Below are positions 21,601-33,434 of a stretch of 64,000 bases of DNA, one piece after another; position 1 is the first letter of the stretch, and every line of letters starts with the position of its first letter. The stretch lies in assembly GCA_910574455.1 (NCBI GenBank), contig CAJSYZ010000007.1, positions 1,302,001 through 1,366,000 on the forward strand. Direction: 5' to 3'. This DNA comes from Trichaptum fuscoviolaceum (lineage: Eukaryota > Basidiomycota > Agaricomycetes > Hymenochaetales > Trichaptaceae). The notes beneath the pieces are model-generated. The model searched no databases and was not told where the DNA came from. It saw only the letters and a list, made by a program, of their open reading frames with translations. Position numbers and translations under genes: made by a program.

Positions 21601-24600
21601 ATGACTTCGACAGAATATGACACATTCGTTCTTGCGTGCAATGAGCCCGATACATATGAAATGTATGTTACTTAGTTCCTTCTTATCGTTGCTCTGTCTC
21701 TGATCTCGGGCGTTGAAAGATCTTGCGAACATGGGTGTACGATCTTCAATGTCTATCGTAAGAAGTCAATTTAGACTGGGTTTTCGTAATTTGTTTTGAC
21801 TATGTTGTTAGTCTATCATGACATTTGGTGCTCTATGGGGCTTGATTTCGTGCCATTCCTACGGAAATCAAGGCATGCGTGTTTCGTTCCCTGTCAGGCA
21901 GATGCTTCGCCTTCTCAGCGACTCAGTGTCAAGAAACATCGAGAGGCTGAGTTATGCTCAGCGTCTTCGTACGCGTAAACTGGTACGTATTTTACAGAAC
22001 ATCAGACTGATTACTACATCTGCGCTAAGCTAGTTTGTAATGCTTGCTATAGATCAGCACGCTTCCAACAGATTCTCACCCTACAGGGTACATAGTATCG
22101 AACGCGGAAGATTTACTGGGCCTTTTTGATGCAGATTTCGGTGTTTTAGTCATCGGGGAGGGTGCAAAAATCTTAGGACCGAATCAGCATGGCCAAGAAA
22201 TTCTTCTCGTAGCTGAGTACCTACGCCTTAAACAGTTCACGTCAGTCCGTCTCGGCATCATGCTTCATGGGGAAATGCTAAATAATAAATCTCTAATAGG
22301 CTCATGCAAGTGTCGCAATCCGTCGTCAAGGATTTCCCAGACCTTCAACTACCCAGTGGTCTGGAGGTTATCGCTGGACTTCTCTGCGTACCTTTGTCTA
22401 GAGGCGGCAAGGATTTCATAGCTTTTCTCCGTAAGGGCCAGCTGCGGGATGTTCATTGGGCCGGTCGGCCTTACAGGGATACCACGACTGAGTCTGTCCT
22501 GGAGCCACGGAAATCATTCAAGGTGAGGAGTATTGAATTGCCGCGAGATATTCTTCTGATGGTTACTGCTCTATTGATGCTTAGACGTGGTCTGAAACTA
22601 TAGCCGGACGCTGCCGGGCTTGGACAGACGAGCAGTTAGAGACCGCTGGTGTTCTGGCTTTGGTTTACGGCAAAGTACAACTGAATTCACTCCTTTGTGA
22701 TAGTGGTTTACCGATCTGTACATGGTTCTAGTTTATCGAAGTCTGGAGGCAAAAGGAATCGGCTCTTCAGACCACGCAATTGACAAACCTACTTTTGTCA
22801 AATGCGAGTCACGAAGGTACTTACATGCCTTTCTCTTTTACCTGTTCTAAAGCATATTACATATAGTCCGAACACCTTTGAATCATATCATCAAGTCAGT
22901 ATGATGCAATACTATCACATGGCATTAACCTGGATGATTTCTTCTTTCATTTTCAGCTATCTTGAAATGGCTCTTAATGGCCCGCTGGATACCGAAACGA
23001 GAGAGAACCTCAGTCGTTCACACTCTGCGTCAAAGGCATGTTCGCTTTACTCCTATATTGCATCCGACTATCTAATTGACATGTCTCATTCAGAGTCTGT
23101 TGTTCACAATCAACGATCTACTCGTAAGAATGATGCCTGACTAACGGTTTTGTATCAAGACATTGACTGAGGCATTACGTTAATGGAATAGGACCTGACA
23201 CGACTGGAAAGCGGAAACGAAACATCATTTAACGAGCCATTCAACCTTCACGAAGCCATCACCGATGCTATCCAGCTTTACAGGTGCATTTTGTTCTTTA
23301 CTCTTGGTTTTCATCTGCTAATTTGGTCTAGGAATGAGGCTACGCGCCGAAACTTGAAGTTTGACTTAGATCTGGCTACCAGCCCCAAGATGGTTGTCGG
23401 AGATGCGAAGAAGATTAGAACCGTAGTGGCGAATTTGACCGCTAACGCAGGTGTGTTTTGCCTTAGTTTTTGGATACTGACTCCTGATTGCTATGATAGT
23501 CAAATTCACGAGCGAGGGTACAATCACTGTTTCATGCCATAGGTTCAAAGAGCCGCGTGGTCTGCGCAGTACAAAAGAGGTAGCCGTTGAGATTGTTGTT
23601 GGAGATACTGGCTGTGGGATTGAGAGTTCAAAGCTCGAGATGATATTCCGAGAGTTTGAGCAAGTAGAGTCGGCCGTTCCTAGACCGGGAAGTGTGCCTG
23701 GTCTCGGTTTGGGATTAGCTGTTGTTGCTCGTATTGTTGAACAACTGGGTGGTCAACTTCGGGTAGACTCTAAGCCAGGAGAAGGCTCGCGCTTCTCATT
23801 CCTCATCCCGTTCGAGTTGGCCGATGACAACAAACAAGTATCCGCATCGGCAGGGTCATCGTTCAAGGGCCGTTCGCGAACGAGCAGTGGATCAAGCCAA
23901 ATCGAGAGCCTTGTGGATGCAATATCTTCCGACCATATGGCAAACTCGAACAAGAGATCGTCCTCTTCAGCTACCAGACCACGCATTCAACCCTCTTTGC
24001 ATCATTCTGCGGATGGAAAATTTGATGTTGCAGACTCCCGCTTTCCTATCAGAAGCTTGAAGATGGATGAATTCAGTGTTGACAAGGCGGTTGACCAGTC
24101 ACATTTCTCGATGATCTCTCCGACACCTATGCCCTCTCGCATTTCCCCGCCCTTTGCGTCTGGAACTGTGGCTCCTTCACTTCCTCTCACCGAGAAACTG
24201 CGTGTTTTGATCGCTGAGGTGAGTTGTATCTAGGATAATGGATGCCATTGCTGATGCACAACTTCGTATATAGGATGATCAAATCAATCGAGTCATTCTC
24301 GCTAAACGTCTTACATTAGATGGGCATACAGTCGTGAGTACCACAAATGGGCAAGAGTGTCTTGAAACAGTACAAGCCGACCGGGAATTTGACTGCATAT
24401 TGATGGACATCCAGTGAGATTACTACTGCATCGTTTTACACCGATCTTGTTCGGCTGATATCTTACTCAGAATGCCTCTGTTAAATGGCTTCGAAGCAGC
24501 GAAGGCAATTCGCGTGTTGGAGATGGACGTCGCGAATGACCCGACACCCCCAGAGACTCCTGTTCGCCTGTCAAAGAAGCTCAACGGACGCATTCCTATA

Positions 24601-24858
24601 TTTGCTGTTTCTGCCTCGCTTTTCGAACGACAGCGCGACGAAATGATTGCAGACGGGATCGACGGCTGGATATTGAAGCCTATCGATTTCAAGCGACTGC
24701 GCGATATCCTCAAAGGTATCCTTGATCCCGTACAGCGCGCAAGTGATTTGTATAGCCCAACCTGTAATTGGGAGTCTGGCGGGTGGCTAGAAGATAGAAT
24801 CACATCAACCTCCTCGGAAGTAGGAAAAGAGACACGGGCCGAACCCGAAAACAATTAA
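18668..24858 (+). CDS. Fungal phytochrome hybrid histidine kinase
   Basis: A many-exon gene of about 1,480 residues. After a ~400-residue disordered Ser/Gly-rich N-terminus come the photosensory modules. PAS: KCEDEPIHAPGAVQGFG, in which the cysteine (19934-19936) is at the biliverdin-binding position of fungal and bacterial phytochromes. GAF: FPASDIPAQARELYKI. PHY: residues including SFPVRQMLRLLSDSVSRNIE and LVIGEGAKILG. The output half has a HisKA H-box SHEVRTPLNHII (His at 22810-22812), an N-box NLTANAVKFTSEG, G-boxes DTGCGIESS and GLGLGLAV, and a C-terminal receiver with AEDDQINRV, phospho-Asp in LMDIQMP (24406-24408) and ILKPIDF. All key residues are present, so it should be an active red/far-red sensor kinase. 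The PAS domain carries an acidic/serine insert region between DNPQVFLLSGWGEPG and the GAF. Start is the first ATG in the long open N-terminal exon. Confidence 0.95.
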
Positions 24859-25263
24859 ATTCGACAAACTGTATCATGCTGCAAAATCCCTCATCATAGC
24901 ACACTGACTCGGACAATGTCAACAATATACGCCAGTACACCGTAACTGTATTTTAGATCGCCGCTTTTTCTGTGCTTCTCAGCTTTACAATACCTGTCGT
25001 GCATATCGGACTGTCGATCAGCCTTACATACAATTCTGTCGCACTCGAGCCGCACACTTCTTGATCTTGTTGCATTCTGTATTTTTACCTTAGCCGTGTA
25101 AAATGTGGCGCTAATATCCGGTGTTGAACTACTTAATACAAACTTGCTGTGTCTATTCTACAATGAGTACGTGAAGAAAAGAAGGGCGATTCTAAACTGT
25201 TGCTTAACGAAAGAATTGTAAACCAGACGATAGGAACAGGAAATGATAAAAGACCCATTGACA
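24859..25263. other. Convergent 3' region
   Basis: AT-rich 3' flank between the phytochrome and Iwr1 genes. No coding signal is seen. Confidence 0.5.
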
Positions 25264-26535
25264 TTAGTCGTCGGGGTCAAAACGGTCGTTGTCACCGGCG
25301 AAGTCATCCTCAGATGATTCATGAAAAATGTCTGTAAATGATTAGGACTAGATGAGAAAACATCACGGATAGAAGTCCATCACGTACCACTGCCATCTTC
25401 ACTAGCCCAATCGGATTCCTCTCCGTCTGGGTAGTCATTTCTGTAAAAATCCTCGGCTTCGGTATGTGTCAAATGAGACCGCATTATGAAAAGAAAAAAT
25501 GACTATACCGTTTGAATCTTCGTCAGCTTCATCCTCAAATTCGGACTCCGAGTCGAAATCATAGTCATCATCATCGAAGCCTTCGGGCAAGCCTGTCACA
25601 GTTGCAAAATTTGCCGCATCTTCCATTTCGGAAAGCGTTGAAGGACGATGGTAAAAGATGTCGTAGACGTAATCACTCTCAGAGGAGGCCATCTTCGCCG
25701 GTTGGAGTGCAGAACGAGCAATTGCCGGCTCGCTCACTGAGAGAAGAGTGAGCGAACGAAATTTATTTGACCAAAGCGAGAGTCAATACCAGTCAGGTAG
25801 TCCTGTAGGAGATTCTGGAACTTTTCCATCTCAGTGTCAACTTCTACTACGGCTTCCGACGTTGGAACAGCGTCGAACATCCGAAGAGACTTTGCCGCAG
25901 CGAGCTCTCTCGCAGACCAGACTTTCGGTCTGGAACAAAGGGAACATGTGAGCAGTTGGAGACGACAGTAGTGATGTACGCACGGAGCAGCAGATCTGAT
26001 GGGCTGCTTAGCACTTATGTCTTCCGTGCGTGGTACAATGCGGTATTGGCGAGCAGTGCTTTGGCTGCTTGACTGTCGACTGATTTTGTCAGGCGTCGTC
26101 GACATTGCTTCGCTATCTCGCTTCCTGGGGCTCGCCGGAACTGCTTTCGCTAGCTCTGTGATTCGATTCTGCGGCCAACTATCATTTAGTTTTGAACACA
26201 AGACATGGCTTCTCACGTACTTTAAGTTCTTCCTGCTTAACGCTCTCCCATTTGTTCACTTCCACAGTCTCTGCAAGCTGAAAGACATTCATTCCCGATT
26301 TTCGTCTCTTGCTTCCTTTCTTATCTGCTGTCTCGACCACTAAGCATACCAAAAAGCAAAACGGGTGAGCGAAACTTCAAAACCAAAGTTGTAGGGATGT
26401 AACGATACCCAGCACTTCTGGAACTTCTTCATCACGTTTGCGCTTGATGCGTAAGATCGTAAGCTCCTGTCGCCGAGGACCTATGTTCGAGTTCATAGAA
26501 TTCGCAGTCTTGAGGACTTCCGTGGTGGTGGTCAT
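25264..26535 (-). CDS. IWR1: Iwr1-like RNA polymerase II nuclear import factor
   Basis: Several exons give about 330 residues. The N-terminus has RRQELTILRIKRKRDEE, the typical opening of the family. The middle reads RPKVWSARELAAAKSLRMFD. The defining block is SDYVYDIFYHRPSTLSEMED followed by NFATVTGLPEGFDDDDYD, and the C-terminus is acidic (NDYPDGEESDWASEDGS, then DNDRFDPDD). Iwr1 binds assembled RNA polymerase II and carries it into the nucleus with importin alpha. It is divergent from the zinc-knuckle gene, with about 220 bases between the two start codons. Confidence 0.88.
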
Positions 26536-26754
26536 CGCTGAAGTCGATTGCCTCCTCCAGCGAGCTCGACGGGAATATGTACGTCAACATTGTGGTCGCT
26601 AGTTAAATGTGGCACGATTACGTCATCCGCGACGGTGGACTTCAACTTCAAGTTGAAGTTTGGCGAAGGCACTGGCACGGAGGCTTCTTGAAGGTTTCGA
26701 CAACTGGAGTTTATATTCAGGTGGAATCATCACCACTATCAAGGATTGCAGAGT

Positions 26755-27468
26755 ATGTCGAAGTATGCACCTCACCGAGCTTCATCAAATAACCCACGAG
26801 CATCGGCATCCACTTTATGTCAGAAATGCTTAAAGAAAGGTACGTCTAACAGAACTGTTCTTGATCCACCGAAACTCAACAAGCTTGAACTACTGCCATT
26901 CCAGGGCATTTTACGTATCAATGCAAGAACGAGCGTCCTTATGTATCCCGCCCATCAAGAACTCAGCAGCTAGAGAAGCCGAAGCTGCTGCAGAAGCTGA
27001 GAGCTGAAGGAAAGCCGAGCGTCGAGGTTCCAGAGGAGTTCAAGAAGAAGTATGTGCATCTTTTGGCATTGTAATCATCCGGCTGCGTTGCTAAAAGCCC
27101 TGCTCCGTCTCTAGAACAGGTACGGCTGATAAGATATTGGAAGCAAAGGAGAAGGAGAGGTCGGCTAAGAAGGAGCTTGAAGACAAGAAGAGGAAACGCT
27201 CAAGGTTCGTTCCTTTGCCAAAGATCCAATGCTAGAGAGCTAAAATATGTCGTCCTGTAGATCCTCCGGCTCATCAAGCTCAGGCTCTAGCTCAGCATCT
27301 GACTCAGACTCAGGCTCCGAATCTGAATCCGAAAGCGACAGCTTGTCTGGCAGCGATTCAAACTCGCGTTCTAGCTCACGTTCGCACAAGCGCAGACGCC
27401 CCAGAAGACGAAGGTCAAGTTCTGTTGAGTCTAAGAGCTCAGAGTCAAGTGTCCCTCGAAGGAGATGA
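26755..27468 (+). CDS. Small CCHC zinc-knuckle, SR-tail protein
   Basis: Four exons give about 190 residues. The N-terminal CCHC knuckle is CQKCLKKGHFTYQC (C-x2-C-x4-H-x4-C), split by an intron inside the knuckle. Then come charged helices and a long Ser/Asp/Glu tail ending in RRRPRRRRSSSVESKSS. This layout matches fungal ZCCHC10-like proteins, probably RNA-binding and nuclear. The exact role is not known to me. Confidence 0.85.
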
Positions 27469-27690
27469 TATCAGATGCATGCATTCTGTTCCCGAAAGCG
27501 ATACCATCATACTACTTCTCATAATTTATGTCATGTAGAGTTGTTTTAGTCACTGTATACAATATATCATGGAAAGTCCGATTTCTTCGTATAATGTTGT
27601 GCGTAAGTTGATCGGCCTCTGCTACTCGAGGCCGGGATTATGCGAATTTATGAATCGAATGTAGGAGAAAATCCTTCGGATACAAGTAAA

Positions 27691-28524
27691 TCATGAGCAA
27701 GGTACACTATCGACTTTGGAGTTGAGAATTAGTGCAACTATCAAACTGTTTGGAAACTGTTTAGCAAGATGGAGATCGAAGCAGAGTGACACAGTACTGA
27801 CCCATACAGCCCCAGCACCTCGGCAAAGATAAGGATGAGCACCATGGATACGAAGACTTTTGATTCGTATACATAAGCGCGAACACACTTGTGTAGAGTC
27901 TGAAATCAGCAATCGAAATGAAGTGCAAAAGTAAACGGACGTACCGAGTCTCCAACTATTCCAATCGCATATCCAGCTGCTAGTCCAGTGAAGCCACACG
28001 AAAGTCCGGCTGCGAGATGGACGAATCCAGCGTATAGAGAATAGTCAAGTGAGGGGTTTACTGCGCAGGCCGAACATGTCATTAGCTCAAACTCCCGACA
28101 ATGGACAGGTGCCTGAGAACATACATCCTCCAGCGATGAGCACAGAGACAACAAGGCCGTACACAGCGATGATTCCCGACATTACGACTGGAATAAGTGA
28201 CTGCAAAACGTCATTGAGTCGCTGCAGTAGGTGAGCTCAATGTGGAGGAACTCACCTTCATGATCAACTCAGGCTTAAATGTTCCCAGTCCTGCGATACC
28301 AATACCAGCTTTTGACGTCCCATATGCAGCACCGATGGCTATAGTGTAGATAATCTTAGAGTCATTCGCGTTAATCGGCTTCGCCACGACAATTAAACAT
28401 ACTGCTGAAGACCATCTATGGTGCGTCAGGGGGATTCCTTTAATTTGGGTTTGTCCAAAGAGCTCACCGCTGAAGAGACACCCGCAAACCCAAAGAACGG
28501 TGCATAAGGCGGACAAACGGACAT
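27691..28524 (-). CDS. V-ATPase proteolipid subunit (c', Vma11-like)
   Basis: Spliced exons give about 161 residues with four membrane helices: [60 protein letters not shown] and [20 protein letters not shown]. The essential proton-carrying Glu is in [30 protein letters not shown] fits c' (Vma11) better than c (Vma3). It sits in the rotor ring of the vacuolar H+-ATPase. Exons are small, with at least five introns. Final residues KVDSVPCS differ from yeast. Confidence 0.93.
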
Positions 28525-28763
28525 TCTGTTGAATGATGATAGGGATTACTTGGGCGGATGCAAGACAACCTTGGATTCAAGGCGTTCAACGCGTCGACAC
28601 AACGGCACTACTAGTACATTATTACGTAATTAACTGTATTTCTGGACTTCGCAAAACATACATTTTCTTCCACTATCACAAATACATATTTATTACAGAG
28701 AGAGCCACATAGAGATTTTTGAGATATTGTACAAAAAGGAGTAAATGAACCTGCGGAACTAAC

Positions 28764-29744
28764 TTAAACCATCAAACCACTTAGCCTCATGAATATGGCT
28801 GTTGTGAGTACTCCTAGAGAGAATGCTACAATCAGCTTCGCAGTGACATCCACTGTAACTGCCTTCCTGATAGCAGCTCCGTTTTCAGTCGATGAAGATC
28901 GTTTCTTGTGTTCAGTCATCCATCCACTTCGCGGTGTGTCCTTCGCAAAGGGAGCGATCTGCACTCCGGGGAGGCCATCAATGCTCAACGAGTTCTTTTT
29001 GATCCAGTAACTGCGCATGCCATTCTCTGCGCGAGCTTTATGAGGGTCGGCATTGGAGAGCTCAGGTTCAAAGGCGACATCGGAATTTTCGCACCGGGTC
29101 ATAAATTCGAGCAACGTTGTTCGATCGGCCTTGAAGTCGTAATAAGGAATGGTGTATCCACATGACTATAGCGATTTCAGTTGCCCCGGATTCAGATGCT
29201 GGGGGTCTATATATTTCATTACTCACCGAACCGACTTTGTGGACATCGATAACAATGGCGGCGCGAGAACCAGGCTTGCGGGTAGCAATAGGGATGTATT
29301 CGTTGTATTCCGGAGTCCCGTATTCGTAGAATTTGCCTGATAAAATTAATATCAACAACAACTGTGCATACCCAGTAACTCTTAACAAGTTTGGACGAAC
29401 CTGTCCCAAAGAGACGGACAATTCGAGGTGAACCTTCAAAAGCAATGAACATGACGGTTATCCGACCGTTTTCTCTCAAATGAGAGATAGTCTCGTTTCC
29501 TATGAAATGATATATCATTCGGTGTATATATCACCTTCAGCTTGCTTTCTTACTCACCACTTCCGGTCAAATCTTCGTACCACACTTTGTTCGCGTTCAC
29601 AACGTGGAAACAGTCGTAAGTACCCTTAGGCGAGACATTAACATGTCCATCCGCCTGCAGTGGTGCGGTGGCGACCCAGAACATGTGCTGTTTCTGTATC
29701 CATTCAAGCAAGTTCTGGGGACAGGAATCGAAGAATGCGCCCAT
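28764..29744 (-). CDS. PPOX-like FMN-binding protein with C-terminal membrane segment
   Basis: Four exons give about 250 residues. The N-terminal half is a pyridoxamine-5'-phosphate-oxidase-like split barrel: FVATAP-like FWVATAPLQADGHVNVSPKG, VWYEDLTGSGNETISHLREN, GRITVMFIAFEGSPRIVRLF and SRAAIVIDVHKVGS. After a family-typical stretch (CGYTIPYYDFKADRTTLLEF) there is a linker and a C-terminal hydrophobic segment, KLIVAFSLGVLTTAIFMRLS, that could be a tail anchor. The biochemical role of fungal members is not established. The start is the first ATG giving MGAFFDSCPQNLLEWI; an in-frame extension upstream exists but looks like UTR. Confidence 0.85.
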
Positions 29745-30071
29745 GCTAAGAATTGCCTGCAGTTGAGTGCCACAGTCGTAGAGCTGATAAACGAGGATAC
29801 TAATCCGATATCTCCGAAGGGTAATGCCCTGGGGAACTTTGAATGTCCGCAAATGAGTCAGTAGAAGTGCAAATTACGAAGATGTGACACCATCTACTAG
29901 CTACAGGTTTATCTCACTCCTCCTAGTCATGAACCGGACTTAGCGTGGATAAAGTTAGGTAGTTGATGGGAAGAAAGCCGGCTGAAGGTCCTTTATGAGG
30001 CGAACGCGATGTTGTATTAGGGTGTCGCATGAGTAAGATGATTAGGACAACGAAGCATGGAACATTCAAGT

Positions 30072-30779
30072 CTACTTTTTCTTGACCTGCTTTATTCTAA
30101 TCTGCTCTTTTCCAACGAAGATACCCTGAAAGCTGGTCAGACGACAATGCAGTAATCAATGTTGATGAACACTCACCTTTCCTTTGTACGGTTCTGGTGG
30201 TCTCCACTTCCGCACCTTCGCTGCGAATAAGCCAAGCTGGTGTTTGTCCGTACAGCTAAGTATGATTTTTGTCGGAAGCGCTACCTCCGCCTTGATGTGT
30301 GCCGGGACTGGCACCAGCACGGAATGCGAAAACCCTAACTTCATGTTCAACCTCTGCCCACTATTCCCTTCCGACGTCCCACGAGGATCTGGTTCCAGCA
30401 CTGCACGATAACCGACTCCGACGAGGTACAACGGCACGGTGAAGCCTTCCGTCATGCCCACGATTGCGTTGTGGATGAGGGTGCGCGTCGTGCCCCACAT
30501 TTGTCGCTGCTCTTTGACCTTCGCATCTTCTACCGCGACAGATAGGGCGTCTGGCTGGGGAAAAGCCAGGCGAATGAAGGGTTTCAGGGGAACCGACGTT
30601 GTACCGAGTGGCCCTTGGACAGTGATTGAGGTCGGTGATGGTATGAGTGTCGCGGCGGGAGGGACGGCGATGGGAGCTCGACCTATGTGTGAGATATGGC
30701 CCTGGCAGCGCGAGCTTGAGCTGAACGCGCGCACGCAGCTCGATGTCGAAGCATGGGGTATTCGTGGTAGCATAGTCAA
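30072..30779 (-). CDS. Mitochondrial ribosomal protein L6 (uL6m)
   Basis: Two exons give about 218 residues. The N-terminus is rich in Ser/Arg and fits a mitochondrial targeting sequence (MLPRIPHASTSSCVRAFSSS). The L6 body shows GRAPIAVP, TSITVQGPLGTTSVPLKPF, TLIHNAIVGMTEGFTVPLYL, GVGYRA and WRPPEPYKGKGIFV, the last spanning the intron. The final exon ends IRIKQVKKK. It belongs to the large mitoribosomal subunit. Confidence 0.93.
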
Positions 30780-31324
30780 GACTCAAGGTAGACGATCTTT
30801 GAAAGATTCGAACATAAACTTGAAGAAAATACGAGTTCAAGTTAAGCTATTCCCACGGCGCCGGTCGTAAATCAATAACTTGAAGTAAACCTGTTACTAC
30901 ATGTACTTTGAACATTACTGCTGAAGTGAACGACATATTCAAGAGACTAAAGGATGTTACCTTCGAGAATATGTTGGCCGCGGTAGCACAGAAATATCCT
31001 GAATTCCGTCCGACCACGCATTTGATGACGGAACCTGACAGCACCCTGTAGTCTGACAGAAATAGCAGACTTGACTCGGACCGGATGCACACTTTGTCCT
31101 GCATGGCAAGGTAGATACAACTGGACAGACATTAGGTGCACGGGCGAGTTCAAGAAGTCGCAATCCGCGGCTGTTAGGGACGATGTAGGTGCTTGATAAA
31201 GTATACACAATGCGTAGCTGATTATTGCCGCACTGAAGAATGCCACTAAGACTCAGATGGTCTTTAACCTTCATCACACTATGTCACTGTAGGCAATTGC
31301 ATTCGGATTTACCATTGAGAATAC
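30780..31324. other. Intergenic, no gene seen
   Basis: About 0.5 kb between mitochondrial L6 and the FunK1 gene. Minus-strand open frames at 30847-31277 show no family character. Confidence 0.45.
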
Positions 31325-32933
31325 ATGGATGCATCTGCGGTTCCCCGAATTCTTCTCTTTAAGGTGAGTGGGACTTTGGTCATCTTACGCATATCTTACC
31401 AATAGTGTGGCAATGCGCAGGATCCCAAGACTTTTGTGAGCTTTTACCTGTCCATGACATATGCTGAGAAGACAGCCTTGCCTTGGGATGAGATAATGAC
31501 GGGCGTCGAAGTGAAGGAATGGCATTATGAGGTACAACACGGGAAGAAAGAATTGGGGAAAATCTATGTGCTCAAGGACGTTCACATGAATGACGACCGA
31601 GATCCCGAACACGATATATACAGGGAAACTATCAACTCCGTGGAAGATGCTGCAGACCTGACTTATCTTAAAGCTTATCTCCTCACACCTTACGACGCTT
31701 GGATGGCAACTGTCAAAGGCGAAGAGGACCATACAGTGGAGGTGATGATGCATGATATACCGACGGATCCTGGCAATGTTTTCAAATTAGTTACGAAGGA
31801 GGAGGGAAGTACGGGGCCGTTGATGTCTTTCGACGAGGAGCCTGACGAGAAGACACACCTTGCTACACGTGGCCCTCCAAAACCAATATCGAAAGTTGCT
31901 ATGTAGTCGGAAGCACTACCGTATCGTATTCGAGGAGGTTGCAACTCCTATTTGGCAATTGACGAACTTGCGGGACGCCTTTCTTGTTCTAATGCAGTCA
32001 ACCGAAGGTACATTTTATGGATTGCTTTTTCTGATTGGACTAATGAAGTGGTAGTTTTAAGAATTCTTACTGAAGATTCTTGGGTCCATCGGGATATTAG
32101 TACCGGAAATGCATACTGTCATAATGGGTTTGGTCTCTTGGGCGACCTGGAGTACGCGAAACAAATGGTAATAGGTGGTGGATATGAAATACTGGCGGTG
32201 AGCATTAAGTACTTGAATGGTCAAAGTCAATATATACTGACGCAATGCTCAGGGTACCCTAGATTTCATGGCCGCTGAAGTTCTCTGTCAGCGCTATCTT
32301 GCTTCACGTCCGGATGTGGCACAAACGGGCGAGCATGAGTTGGCAATGCTCACTGTCCTAAATGATGCCATCAATCCAGGGCTTCCATTTGAACACAACC
32401 CAATCCATGACGTTGAATCGCTCTTCTAGCTCGCTGTGTTCATGATGTTATTTTACAGGGACATCTCGAGCGCGAAAGAAACAGATGAGGAAAAGAGAGA
32501 TCGAATGGCTCGTAGGGAATTCGTCTGTCCAGACAACATCTTGGAGTCCAAGGACAATCACAATTCAATCATATTCTGCCAGCAGGACTTTAGAAAATGG
32601 GTTAATTGGATCTGCGGCTCATTCAAACAGCTGGTCAATCCACTTTACACCCTCAATGTTGGCTTGTGCAAGGTTTACACTGCATTCGAGGAGTCGATGC
32701 AAACGGAAAAGAACGTAACGATTCCTCTCGCGGCCCACAAAACTGCGAGCGCCATGTTCCAAATATGCATGAGAGAGTCGCATAATATTAGGATCGAGTC
32801 TAACAAAGATCGCGCAAAGGTCGCACTGCCAGTTCCCAACCGCAACCTGAAAACCAATCGGATCAACGACCCCCTGTGCCCGCTGCCGGCAATCGACCAC
32901 CAAAGTGAAAGTTTGCTCGCTCGTTTGTTATAG
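31325..32933 (+). pseudogene. FunK1-type protein kinase with in-frame stop
   Basis: The gene reads through several exons with fungal-kinase FunK1 features: KIYVLKDVHMNDDRDPEHD, HYRIVFEEVATPIWQLTNLR, the catalytic loop WVHRDISTGN, the DFG-equivalent LLGDLEYAK, and GTLDFMAAEVLCQRYL. In the next conserved block, HNPIHDVESLF, a TAG at 32427-32429 stops the frame; the same frame then continues LAVFMMLFYRD and runs to 32933. Family members usually have a tryptophan here, so TGG to TAG is likely (inference). No intron can remove it simply. Either a pseudogene or a truncated kinase results. The 5' end is uncertain; 31325 is the first ATG that splices in phase. Confidence 0.72.
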
Positions 32934-33434
32934 AAAACCTTCCGAAATACCCAGAGTAAGTCTTCCATTCTGCACAGCTTTTTCTCGAAGCTAACAATTG
33001 CACAGCAAGAAACTCTGTCTGAACCGCAAGTAAGAAGAGGAAGAGAGTTAATCACTGCCTTTTTGCATTCAGCATTCCTGACGGAAGTCTTCAATAATCG
33101 ACTTGTCTTCAGCGGAGGCGCACGCAGCTTTGCACGTTACAATGGAAATACAATTTTGGCTTACCATCGTATTCATTGTTGTTTCACGAATGAAGACCCA
33201 GTGAAACGACGTGGATGAATCATGGTTTAGCGTACTAGACGATCTATGAAAGTTTAAAGCACAAACTGGAAGAAGATATGCGCTAAACCGTAGCACGGTC
33301 GTCTGGATCAATAAGGAGAATAGTCTATGTATGAAGCGAGCAACATCGCAGCGTGCATTGGGAAAACTATGCATAAAGGACTAAAGGCGGCTAATAAAAT
33401 GGATATAGTATTTGGTAAGAGAAGGTAGCCGAGG
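32934..33434. other. Convergent 3' region
   Basis: Lies between the FunK1 frame and the MYND gene. Short frames on both strands have no recognisable content. Confidence 0.4.
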
